A stretch of 64,000 nucleotides of DNA from Acrocarpospora macrocephala (GTDB lineage Bacteria; Actinomycetota; Actinomycetes; Streptosporangiales; Streptosporangiaceae): positions 64,502 to 128,501 of the forward strand of contig NZ_BLAE01000012.1 in the NCBI RefSeq assembly GCF_009687865.1, written 5' to 3'. Below, piece after piece: positions 34,515-43,500 of this stretch; within the stretch, counting starts at the first letter, position 1, and each line of letters starts with the position of its first letter. The position numbers and the translations under genes are program-made. A model generated the notes under the pieces. It did not search any database. It saw nothing but the letters and a program-made list of their open reading frames with translations, and was not told the DNA's origin.

Positions 34515-36686
34515 TCAGAGCAGTGCCAGGCGGCGTTGCTCCTCTTCGACGATCTGACGGGCGAGGGAGGCGTCGGAGATGTCGACCGCGTCGGTCAGGC
34601 CTTCGGCGACCTCGCTCCGCCGGGCGTACGCGTCGAAGAGCTCGGCCTTGGCCTCCAGGATGTGGAGCAGTCGCTCGTCGACGCTGTCCACGGTGAGCAG
34701 CCGGTGCGCCTGAACCGTACGGACCTGGCCCATCCGGTGGGCGCGGGCGATGGCCTGGGCTTCCATGGTCGGCTTGACCTGGGGTTCACAGATGATCACG
34801 ACCGACGCGGCCTGGAGGTTCAGGCCGGTTCCACCGGCTTCGATCTGGCTGAGCAGGACCGCATGACCGGGTGCCGACGAGAATGTGTCGACAACCTTCT
34901 GGCGACGTGCCGCCGAGAGTCCTCCCGTGATCGGGCCGTGGATCTGTGGTCCGAGGGCTTCGCGCACCGCCGCGAGGACATCCTTGAAGTAGGAGAAGAC
35001 GATGACTTTGAGGTCGTTTTCCTCGGCTTCTTTGACAATCTCCGTGAGCCGTTCGAGTTTGGCCGACTCGGCGGGGACCGCATAGGCGGCGCGGCGCATG
35101 GCCATCCATTTCCCGGCCAGCACGGCGCTCCGGTAGGCGGCCAGGTCCGCCTCGCTCATCTCCTCCCACTCGTCGACGTGGACGATCTGGGGAAGCTCAT
35201 CCAGAACGTCGCGCTGATTTCTGCGGAGGTAGACGGGCGCGACCGCCTTGCGGAACGCGGTGGCCCCGGCCACGCCGTCGCCGATCCGAAGCTTGGAAAG
35301 CAATTCAGGTTGGAGGTACGCGACCAGGTTGCGGAACTCCTCGACCCGATTTTCCATGGGCGTACCAGAAAGGAAGAGCACGCGTTCGGTGCGCCCGCAC
35401 CACTCGGCGACGGCCAGCGAACGTTTGGCGCTGGGATTCTTGATGTAGTGCGCCTCGTCCACCACGAGCATCTCCACGGCCACCTCGGCCGGGAGTTCGA
35501 GCTGGTCGAGCATGGCGAACGTGGTCACCCCGACGCCCCCGAGGCGGGTCCATTCCGCGGTGGCGGCGGCGCGGTCCCGGCCGTGAATGGGGTACGCCTT
35601 GAGGGTGCTCCGGCGCTCGATCTCCCGTAACCAGTTGATGAGGACGCTGGCGGGGCAGACGACGACGAAATGTTTACCGCCGCCGGCCTTCAGGTGAGCG
35701 AGTGCGGCGATGGCGACGATCGTCTTGCCCAATCCCATCTCATCGCCGATGATCACGCGGCGCTGGGCCAGCGCGTAGCGGGCGCCGAAGGCCTGGTATC
35801 CGCGTAATGAAACCGTCCGGTGCGTGTCGTCGAGTTCCTGGGCTTTGACGCGCTCGGCGATGTCGTCGGACAGGAAACCTTCGGCGGCCGGCCGGTCGGG
35901 TTCTATTCCTCCGATCTCGGCGAGCAGACCCTGATATTCCGGCGACTGGATCTCATAGTCCGTCCAGGCTTCGAAATCGCTGGCCACCGGACGGAGCAGA
36001 TCGACGGAGGCCTGCGCGAAGAGGGTGCGCGCGTCGGCCGCGGTGGCTTCGGAAAGGAGCGACGAGATCTCGTGGACGGCTTCGCGGGCCCGGCGACGGC
36101 CTTCCGCACCGGCGAACCACATCCGAAGACGACTGCGCGCGGGACGCGCGACGGGCAGAGCCGCGGCCAGTCGTGCCTCGGTCGACCCGGCCAGCCGATG
36201 CGCGCGTTCCAGGCTCGGACCGGCGTTCACCAGCCGTTTCAGCGCCTTGAGCAGGTCGGTGGTGGGCGCGTCCTGCCGATCGATGTCGATCCTTATGCTG
36301 ACAGCGTCCGCGACCGCGCGCTCGATCTGCTGGGCGGCGGCGTAGATCTGCCGCGCCGAACGCTGGCCGACCCCGGGGATCAGCTGCAACGTGTAGGGCG
36401 TCACCCGCAGCACGTCCCGCACCGACGCGTAGCCCGCCTGCTCGACCGCCCCCAGCCGAAGGCGGCCTTCCGTCACGTCCTTCAACCGGCTTAACGGAAT
36501 CGCGCCCAATTCCTGCTGAGCGGCTTCCGTGCGAACCACCGACAGCGCCTTCTGGACATCGTCACGGGCCTGGTTATGGTCGGCAAGAAAGGTCTGAGTG
36601 ATTCCCCGTAAGGCCACCGCCCTGGCGAGAATGTCCCTGACATCCCGGGTGGTGAAGGCCGCTCCCTCCTCCCCTGAGCCGTCCAC
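34515..36686 (-). CDS. SNF2-family DEAH helicase
   Basis: About 723 residues from a GTG at 36686 preceded by GAGGGGCGGG. An in-frame ATG at 36830 exists, but the sequence between is AT-rich (TATAAC at 36720-36725, minus strand) and looks like promoter. The N-terminal third contains a helix-hairpin-helix-like segment LQLIPGVGQRSARQIYAAAQ. The ATPase has motif I IGDEMGLGKT, Ia VVCPASVLINWLREIE, II VVDEAHYIKN and III LFLSGTPMENR. The second RecA lobe has VIVFSYFKDVL, QIEAGGTGLNLQAAS and AIARAHRMGQ. It should be a DNA-dependent ATPase that remodels protein-DNA complexes. The WGR/propeller gene follows 66 bases downstream on the same strand. Confidence 0.92.
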   Translation of the reverse strand: MDGSGEEGAAFTTRDVRDILARAVALRGITQTFLADHNQARDDVQKALSVVRTEAAQQELGAIPLSRLKDVTEGRLRLGAVEQAGYASVRDVLRVTPYTLQLIPGVGQRSARQIYAAAQQIERAVADAVSIRIDIDRQDAPTTDLLKALKRLVNAGPSLERAHRLAGSTEARLAAALPVARPARSRLRMWFAGAEGRRRAREAVHEISSLLSEATAADARTLFAQASVDLLRPVASDFEAWTDYEIQSPEYQGLLAEIGGIEPDRPAAEGFLSDDIAERVKAQELDDTHRTVSLRGYQAFGARYALAQRRVIIGDEMGLGKTIVAIAALAHLKAGGGKHFVVVCPASVLINWLREIERRSTLKAYPIHGRDRAAATAEWTRLGGVGVTTFAMLDQLELPAEVAVEMLVVDEAHYIKNPSAKRSLAVAEWCGRTERVLFLSGTPMENRVEEFRNLVAYLQPELLSKLRIGDGVAGATAFRKAVAPVYLRRNQRDVLDELPQIVHVDEWEEMSEADLAAYRSAVLAGKWMAMRRAAYAVPAESAKLERLTEIVKEAEENDLKVIVFSYFKDVLAAVREALGPQIHGPITGGLSAARRQKVVDTFSSAPGHAVLLSQIEAGGTGLNLQAASVVIICEPQVKPTMEAQAIARAHRMGQVRTVQAHRLLTVDSVDERLLHILEAKAELFDAYARRSEVAEGLTDAVDISDASLARQIVEEEQRRLALL

Positions 36687-36839
36687 GTCCCGCCCCTCAC
36701 CAGCGCCGCAACGTCCAGCGTTATATCCACAGAATTCGTGAATTGTAGTCAACGCCAACCGCGCCGGTGCCCAGGATGAGGCAAGTTTGACGTCTGGGAG
36801 TCTCGCTCCCCCGACCCGCGTGATCGGCACGCAGGAGGA

Positions 36840-37078
36840 CTACTGGGCCGGGTCAGCCTCCGGCGGTGACGTGGGGCGCTGAGTGGTCGAGGCTCTCAGC
36901 GCCTCGGTGAGTTCGACCCCGGCGAGACTGGCGGCGATCGAGCCGCGGTCGAAATGACGTGGGGTCGAACTCCCAGTCGGGATCCAGGTGGAATGCAGGA
37001 AACGCCAGGGCGACCAGACATTCGGGCAGGAGTGGATGACAATCCGTGTACGGAAAGGTGCTGGCATGGGTATCCAGG
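36840..37078 (-). pseudogene. possible frameshifted remnant of an unknown gene
   Basis: Between the SNF2 and caspase genes lie 470 bases without an intact gene. On the minus strand one frame reads CHPLLPECLVALAFPAFHLDPDWEFDP and then degenerates, while another frame continues FDRGSIAASLAGVELTEALR to a stop at 36840. Together they look like one decayed coding region with a frameshift near 36965 and no start codon. Neither half resembles a family I know. It could instead be chance open frame in GC-rich DNA. Confidence 0.25.
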
Positions 37079-37156
37079 GCATGCGGGATCTATGATTCGT
37101 CCGGCAAAATAATGAGTGCGACATTGGCTCTCCAGGACTGATCATCGAGGTTTGGC

Positions 37157-38356
37157 TTGTCTGCGATACAACCGGCGCCCAAGCTTCCGCCCGGCCCACG
37201 CCGAGCTCTCGCTATCGCGACGATGACATATGCGGATCCTGCGTTCAGCGGGCTCCGGGCTCCGGCCGAGGACGCGGTCAACCTGGCCGACGTGCTCGGC
37301 GACCCCGAGATCGGGGGATTTTCTGTTTCCTCGCTTGTGGACCGATCCGCTCAAGACATCCGGCGGAGCATAGATGATCTTTTGTCGAGCTGCGGCCTCG
37401 ATGATTTGTTGTTGCTCTACCTCTCCTGCCATGGTGTTCTCGATGCGCGCGGTCGCCTCTACTTCGCCGCCACGGACACCCACAAGAGCCATTTGGCGTC
37501 CACGGGGATCGAGTCAAGCTGGCTGCTCGACCAGCTGGACGAATGCCGAGCCCGGCGCCAGGTTCTGATTCTGGACTGCTGCTTCAGCGGCGCCTTCGCC
37601 GGGCGGGCCAAAGGTGAAACCGAGATCGACCTTCGGCGGCACCTCGTGGGCCATGGCCGAGGCAGGGCGGTCCTTACCGCGTCCCGTGCGGGCGAGTACT
37701 CATTCGAAGGCGAACCACTCGACCAGGGGGCTACCGGATCAGTCTTCACGACAGGGTTGATCGAGGGGATTCGATCTGGTTCCGCCGATCAGGACAAAGA
37801 TGGTTATATTTCGGTCGAAGACTCCTATGACTATGCCTATAAATATGTCCAACGGCATGGTGCCGCGCAGACACCGCAGCGCTGGCTTTTCGGAGCCGAA
37901 GGCTCGATCTATTTGGCGCGCAATCCTGTCGGTATTCCCATCACCCCGATAAAATTGCCGGACGCGCTGTATTCCGCGCTGACCAATCCGTACCCCGAAG
38001 TGCGCGTCGGCGCCATCAACGTGCTGGCGGGATGGTTACTCAGCGGAGATCCCGAGCAGATGTACACGGCTCGGAAAGAACTTGAGCAGATCTCCAGCAC
38101 GGACATTGCCAAGGTCGCGAGTGTGGCCCAAAGCATCCTTGCCGATTCCGAGCAGCAGGCCGGCTCCGAATTATCTGCTCAGCTGTCCGAAACCGAGGAT
38201 CTGCTCCGGGAGAGGCAACGTCAGGTCGAAGAATTGAGCCGCCAGCGCGACAGCATATCCGACCATCTGGGGCAGCTGCGCGCGCTACTCAACGAAGAGC
38301 CGAACGAGGCGGCGGCAATTACCCCGCAGAACGAATCAGATTGGTGGCGGGATTAA
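37157..38356 (+). CDS. Caspase-like (C14) protease with C-terminal coiled coil
   Basis: This 399-residue protein probably starts at a TTG (MSAIQPAPKLPPGPRRALAI) with GAGG six bases before. The caspase fold covers residues about 14-255, with the catalytic His92 in YLSCHGV and Cys142 in LILDCCFSGAFAG. A VFTTGLIEGI segment and an EF-hand-like DQDKDGYISVEDS stretch (about 213-225) follow. Residues about 270-325 are helical; about 330-380 form a coiled coil (ETEDLLRERQRQVEELSRQR). Bacterial caspase-like proteases often execute regulated proteolysis or cell death in defence systems. No obvious gasdermin or sensor partner is adjacent; the STAND gene is 15 kb away. Confidence 0.9.
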   Translation: MSAIQPAPKLPPGPRRALAIATMTYADPAFSGLRAPAEDAVNLADVLGDPEIGGFSVSSLVDRSAQDIRRSIDDLLSSCGLDDLLLLYLSCHGVLDARGRLYFAATDTHKSHLASTGIESSWLLDQLDECRARRQVLILDCCFSGAFAGRAKGETEIDLRRHLVGHGRGRAVLTASRAGEYSFEGEPLDQGATGSVFTTGLIEGIRSGSADQDKDGYISVEDSYDYAYKYVQRHGAAQTPQRWLFGAEGSIYLARNPVGIPITPIKLPDALYSALTNPYPEVRVGAINVLAGWLLSGDPEQMYTARKELEQISSTDIAKVASVAQSILADSEQQAGSELSAQLSETEDLLRERQRQVEELSRQRDSISDHLGQLRALLNEEPNEAAAITPQNESDWWRD

Positions 38357-38396
38357 TCACCGACCGGCCTGATTCGGCTGTGTGATATCGGCTTCG

Positions 38397-38554
38397 GTGG
38401 TCACCGACCTCAATCTGAACACGTTGCTCGCCCGGGTGGCCACCTACCTCGACTTCGAGGGCAACGTGCCCCCCGGCAGGATGATCCGCGGTGGCCGGGA
38501 TCCCCCGGCCACATCTGGCGCCGCATGATCACCCACCTCATCGGGCTGGGCTAA
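38397..38554 (+). pseudogene. relic of an unknown coding sequence
   Basis: One frame reads VVTDLNLNTLLARVATYLDFEGN before a stop near 38527. After a run of Cs near 38502 a second frame reads GHIWRRMITHLIGLG to TAA at 38552-38554. The two pieces read like the ends of one frameshifted gene. There is no credible start, and the family is not recognised. The rest of 38357-38620 holds nothing I can identify. Confidence 0.3.
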
Positions 38555-38620
38555 CCGGGACGGCCGAACCTGGCCGCCCCGGCGCAGTGCGTAGGCGATC
38601 ATGTCCGGTCAGCCTGGACG

Positions 38621-40522
38621 TCAGACGCCGGATTCGGTCAGAACTTCGGACGTGGTCGGCGTCGGCGTCGGCGCGACATCGGTGCCGGACTGCGGGGTCG
38701 TGGTGGTTGTCGTGGTGGTTGTCGGGGAGCTCGACGTCGTTGTGGTGGTGGTTGTCGGGGGCGGCGTCGTCGTTGTGGTGGTGGTTCTCGGGGGCGGCGT
38801 CGTCGTGGTTGTGGTGGTGAGTGTGTCGGTTGGATCTGACGTCGTCGTGCCGAAGCTTCCCGTGGTCGGGATGGTCAGTGTTCCGGTGGTTTCACCGAGT
38901 CCAGTGATTCCCGTGGGGCCGGTGGGGCCGGTTCGGCCGGTGTGGCGGTGGCGGCTTGGGGCGCTGACGCCCTTGTCTTCGAACGCGAGGAGGATGCGAT
39001 AGGCCAGTTCGGCAGCGTCGCCGACGCGAGGGGTGTTGTTGATCACGTCGGCGATGATCATGGAGCGGGTTTGGGTGAAGCTCTTCCCGGTGTAGCCAGT
39101 GAGGTAGTCCTCCGCCTCCTCCGCCCAGGAGATGGGAGTGGTCACCGTTGAGTAGAACGGGCTGGTGGCCGGGTCGGCGTCATCTGCCTCGAGCACGCTG
39201 GTGATGGCGGCCACGAGCTGGTCGCCCACGACGTCGGCGCCGTCCGCACTGTCGGGGCCGACAATGTAGTAGACCACCAGCTTGTCGTTCTTGATGTCGC
39301 GCTCGGGTTGGGACGTGGTGGAGAGGAAGACCTTGAACTGGTAGAAGTGGGGACCGACGACCGGGTCACTGAGCAACCTGGTCAGGGCGCCTGCGGCACG
39401 CAGCCCCGCGTCCTGCGACCGCACATTGACGATGAGGCGCCGCGTCCGCTTCTTGATGCCCTCAACCCATGCGAGATCATCCCATTTCGGGAGGTACTTC
39501 CGGTTGTCGACATAGAAGTAGTCTCCCGCCGTCAGCGCGTCACGCCATTGCGGGTACTTTTCTGTACTCTGCTGCCGGACCGAGTAATTTCCTTTGGCCC
39601 CGTTGACGAATTGGCGGAAATCCTGGAGCGTGATCGCATCCTCCAGATAGCCGACACCGCCTAAGCCCATCATGGCGTAGATGTCTTTCTGTCGCGTGCT
39701 GTTCTTGTCGGGCGGCTTGAGGTTTCCGTCAACGCCGTACCAGCGGTTGTAGAGATCGACGAAGAAGAGCATGTCGCGTTCGTCGTTGAGCCTGCGGCGC
39801 ACCGCGTCGTCCACGAAGCCCTGGCCGCGTTTGGTCTTGGACAGTGCTGAGGCTCCGGTCGGAGAGGCCGCCCGATCGGAGGTGAATCGTTGGGTGGGGA
39901 TCGTGATCCTCGGCACGAGTGTCCGGCTGAGCGGCGGCGGTGTGTCCAGCTTGGCAGGCGCCTTGAGCACGGTGCCCCCGGTAATGGTGGCCTTGACCGG
40001 AGGAATCGGATCTCCCTTGGGTACCGGCGGTTCGACGACCGTCAGCTTGGCCGAGACCAGGGTCGTGGCCGGAGTCTTCGCGGGGGCCGGTATGGGTGGA
40101 AGAGGCTTGCGGGGGAGTGTCCCCGTCTGAGTGTGAGCAGGCACGATAGGCAGTGGCTTACGAGGGATCACCAACGCCGACGTCTTGGAAGCGCCGGGCG
40201 GCGGCGCGGTGGACCCGGCGACGGTCGTGGGCTTGACGGTCGAGCTGGACTGCGTGGGCGTTCGCGCCACGCCGGTCCCCTCGCTCGGCGGGACGGTCGT
40301 TTGCTTTTGCACGGGCTTCGGCGGCAGCTTCGGCGCGATCCGAGGGACCGTCGTCGTGGAGACCGTCTTCTTGGGGAGCTTCGGCGGGATCTTGGGGGGT
40401 GTCTTCTTCGCCGGAATCGTGGTTGTGGTGGTCGCCGCGGACTCGTCCTTCTCTTTGGACGTATCCGCTTCGTCCGTCTTCTCGACCGGCTTCGACTTCG
40501 GCTTTGGCTTCGGTTTATACAT
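38621..40522 (-). CDS. HopA1-like effector domain in a Lys/Pro- and Thr-rich protein
   Basis: This 633-residue protein starts MYKPKPKPKSKPVEK. Residues 1-215 are low-complexity Lys/Pro/Thr with repeated KPLPPIPA-like motifs. Residues about 230-525 form a folded core with LFFVDLYNRWYGVDG, RRLIVNVRSQDAGLRAAGAL and RDIKNDKLVVYYIVG. These suggest the HopA1 family of type III effector-like proteins, although I am not certain. Residues about 528-625 are collagen-like GPTGPTGITG, then long Thr runs split by PPP or SSSP. There is no signal peptide. It starts nine bases after the TcA-like gene, so the two are probably co-transcribed, and it may be that toxin's cargo or partner. It has no resemblance to TcB or TcC. 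Confidence 0.85.
   Translation of the reverse strand: MYKPKPKPKSKPVEKTDEADTSKEKDESAATTTTTIPAKKTPPKIPPKLPKKTVSTTTVPRIAPKLPPKPVQKQTTVPPSEGTGVARTPTQSSSTVKPTTVAGSTAPPPGASKTSALVIPRKPLPIVPAHTQTGTLPRKPLPPIPAPAKTPATTLVSAKLTVVEPPVPKGDPIPPVKATITGGTVLKAPAKLDTPPPLSRTLVPRITIPTQRFTSDRAASPTGASALSKTKRGQGFVDDAVRRRLNDERDMLFFVDLYNRWYGVDGNLKPPDKNSTRQKDIYAMMGLGGVGYLEDAITLQDFRQFVNGAKGNYSVRQQSTEKYPQWRDALTAGDYFYVDNRKYLPKWDDLAWVEGIKKRTRRLIVNVRSQDAGLRAAGALTRLLSDPVVGPHFYQFKVFLSTTSQPERDIKNDKLVVYYIVGPDSADGADVVGDQLVAAITSVLEADDADPATSPFYSTVTTPISWAEEAEDYLTGYTGKSFTQTRSMIIADVINNTPRVGDAAELAYRILLAFEDKGVSAPSRHRHTGRTGPTGPTGITGLGETTGTLTIPTTGSFGTTTSDPTDTLTTTTTTTPPPRTTTTTTTPPPTTTTTTTSSSPTTTTTTTTTPQSGTDVAPTPTPTTSEVLTESGV
38694..38826. 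repeat. Thr-codon tandem repeat tract
   Basis: ACC/ACA/ACG triplets repeat in four blocks (seven to nine Thr each) separated by Pro-Pro-Pro or Ser-Ser-Ser-Pro codons in the tail of the HopA1-like gene. Triplet length means slippage would change tail length without a frameshift. Confidence 0.8.
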
Positions 40523-40531
40523 ATCGGCCGC

Positions 40532-43500
40532 CTATTGCGCGCGGTACTGGAGAATCAGGCCGACATTGACGAGGGCTTCCCGATCGCCTTCCACGACCAG
40601 AGCCCAGGTCGGTCCGCCGACGCTGAGGCCGGGCGTGCGGAGCAGCTTGCCGTCGTCGAGGGCCAGGCGCTGGTCCCCGTTGAGCAGGAACCGGGCCGTA
40701 CCGCCCTCGACCAGCTCGTACGTCGGGTAGATGCCCGTGATCTGCCGCCCGCTCATGTTGGCGAACATCTCGGGCACCAGCGGCAGGACCAGCATCCCGT
40801 CCTCGCTTTCGAGGAACTCCTGCCATTCCTGCGGGAACTCCCCTGCGACGTCGACATACCGCGCCGCCGAGTACGGCTTCAGCATCCCCTTCACCGCGTT
40901 CCCGAACACCTCGCCCCCCTGCTCCGCCGTGTACTTGACGACGATGGTGACGTCGAACAGGTCGGGATGCCGCCCCGCCGCCTCCAGCCGCCAGGTGGAC
41001 ACCGCCCCGGTTCCTTCGAACGGCAGATACCTGTCGTCGTCGTAGCGGAGTTCGAACAGCCCGTTGTTGTCCCGGCCTTCCTCCAGGTCGGACAGGGCGA
41101 TCTGCTGAGTGGGCCGCCAGTCGGCGCGTACCGACGCGGGTGGGGTGCCTTTCGCGTCGAGCAGGAACTTGACGGCCTTCGGGTCGGCCGACAGGACCGT
41201 CTTGTGGCCGAGCTGGGTGAGGGTGGCATTGACGCCGAGCGGTCCTTCGTAGCCGTCGAAGGTGACCGACAGGGTCCTGATCCTGCGCCGGTAGTGCCCG
41301 GGGAAGTCGCGGGCGAACAGCGCCTCGGTGAACGCGAACTCGCAGCGGCCCTCGTTCCTGAGGGCGAGCACGGCGAGCGGGTCGAGTTGCAGCAGCGACA
41401 CCCGCTTGGTGATCTCCAGTCCCCGGCTGTCGTTGTCGACGTAGGCCTTGCCGAGCCGTTCCAGGTCGACGCTGAGGGTCTCGCCCGCGAGCAGGCCGTT
41501 GCGGCGGCTCTCCCAGTAGACCGGCTGGATGAAGGCGTCGTTGACACCCCGCTCGTACTGGTACGCGCGTTCGGCGGACTTCGCCATCTCGTGGGCCATG
41601 TTGTACGACTGGAAGAACAGCCCCGACAACCGCCCGGACATCCACTGATACAGCTGGGCGTTGGTGAACTTGTCGGTGAGGAACGAGGCGACCGCCTTGT
41701 TGTGGGCGATCTCCTGGTTGATGATCTCCAGTTCGCGCTGCGCGATGGCGACCTGGTGTCCGGCCCCGGCGACCTGATGCCCGAGCTGCACGATGTCGGA
41801 CTCGGCCATCATGAGCTGATATTTCCAGTCGCCTTCCTGCCGCTCCTGCTCGACCCGCACGCCGTACAGCTCACCCAGGACGCTGAGCGCCTCACCGAGT
41901 GATTCGGCGACCTCGGCGCCCTTGTCGAGCGCCTCGCCCACCTGCTCGCCGCCGATCTCGGTGCCCATGATGAACGGCCCCGCCAGGACCTGCGGCAGCG
42001 CGAACGCGATCGCCGAGCCGATCTTGAGGCCGCTGGAGACGAAGTGCGAGATCGCGGCAGCGGTCATCGTGTCGATCTGGGCCTGCTGCAGCGGCGTGAT
42101 CCCGGCCGCGATCAGATCCTCGTAGTAGCGAGCCCGCGACTTCGCCTGCTCCAGCGACGTCTCCGCCTCCGCCAGGTTCTCGGTGGCGACCTTGACCTGC
42201 GCCTCCCTGATCCCGCGGGTCAGCGTGTAGATCGTCCCTTCCTGCCGGTTCTGGAGCAGGGTGAGCTCCTCGTTGTCCCGCCGTTCCAGCACGCCGAGCA
42301 GATCGTTGCCGAACTGGCGCAGCCGGTCGACCAGGTCCTGCGCCTTCCGGTGCAGGAACGAGAACCGGTAGTGCGGCACCGCCACCGCCAGTCCGGCCGT
42401 GACCTGGTCGGGGCTGAGCCCGGCGGCCGCGCCCCGCACCAGCGCCATCACGTCCACCGGCGGCTCGAACAGCGGCAGCGGCTGGCTGACACCCAGGATG
42501 TTGAGCGACTGCCTGATCTTGCGCAGCCGGTCCTCGACCCGGGTCCAGTAGTCCTCCAGCAGGGTGTTGTCGGGGATGTAGAAGTAGGAGTTGGCGACGC
42601 TGCCGTGGATGGCGCCCATGCCGTCGAGCATGGTCCCGCCCGCGCTCACCCGTTCCGCGTAGGGGTTCTCCCCGCCTTCCCAGCGGCACAGCTCGTCGTA
42701 GGTGAGGGTGGCGGGCAGCGTACGCGTCCCGATGCCCTCCGGGCGTTGCCCCAGCAGGTCGTAGGCGAAGATGTAGAGCATCCGCGCCTCGTCGATGCTC
42801 TCCATCGTGTACTGCCGGAAGAGCATGTCGCCCCAGTCGAGCAGATTGTCGATGTAGGCCATCACGACCGCCCGCCGGTAAGCCGTCGGCCGCAGCTCGG
42901 CGATCGCGTGCGGATCGAACGGATCGTCCAGGTACGCCTTGAGCAGCGCCTCCCGGTCCCCCATCAGCTCGTACTGCCGGTAGAGCCGGCCCAGCATGCT
43001 GACCTTTTCCTGCAAAGCGGGCAGGGCGGCGAGCGGGGCCTCGATGGTGTTCAGCCTGGTCGTGGCCAGCGTGGCGAGCATCGTGGCTTCCTGCGAGGTG
43101 AGCGGGCGGGCCTGCTCGAACGCCGGAGCGACCGCCTCCACCTCGTTCAGCACCTCGGTCAGGACTCCGGCGACGGAGGCGGCCTGCCCACCGAGCGCCT
43201 CCAAATCAGCCCTGCACGCCGCGACCAGCGCGCGGACGTCGACCGCGAGGAACGGCAGGAAGCGCCAGTATCTGTCCTGCTCGGTGGGGTCGAAGACGTA
43301 CTCGTACCATTGCCGGGCGTCCTCGAAGCGCTGCGCCGCGTTGAGCGCCTGCGCGATCAACAGCGGCGCGTGGAAGAAGATCTCCCAGTAGTAGCGTCCG
43401 CTCGGGCTCTGGAAGTCGAGGTGGGAGCTGGCGGGGACGTCCGCGACCCAGGGCTGGACCAGGATCGTGGTGGCGTCGGCGACTCCGGTCCGCCGGAACG

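Noticed and set aside
36840..37199. 119-codon minus-strand frame taken as an intact gene
   Set aside because: Its first half reads as unlikely protein, while another frame there looks coding; a frameshifted remnant is the better description.
38694..38826. CRISPR-like repeat in the Thr tract
   Set aside because: The units are codon-level triplets within an open frame, not uniform repeats with unique spacers.
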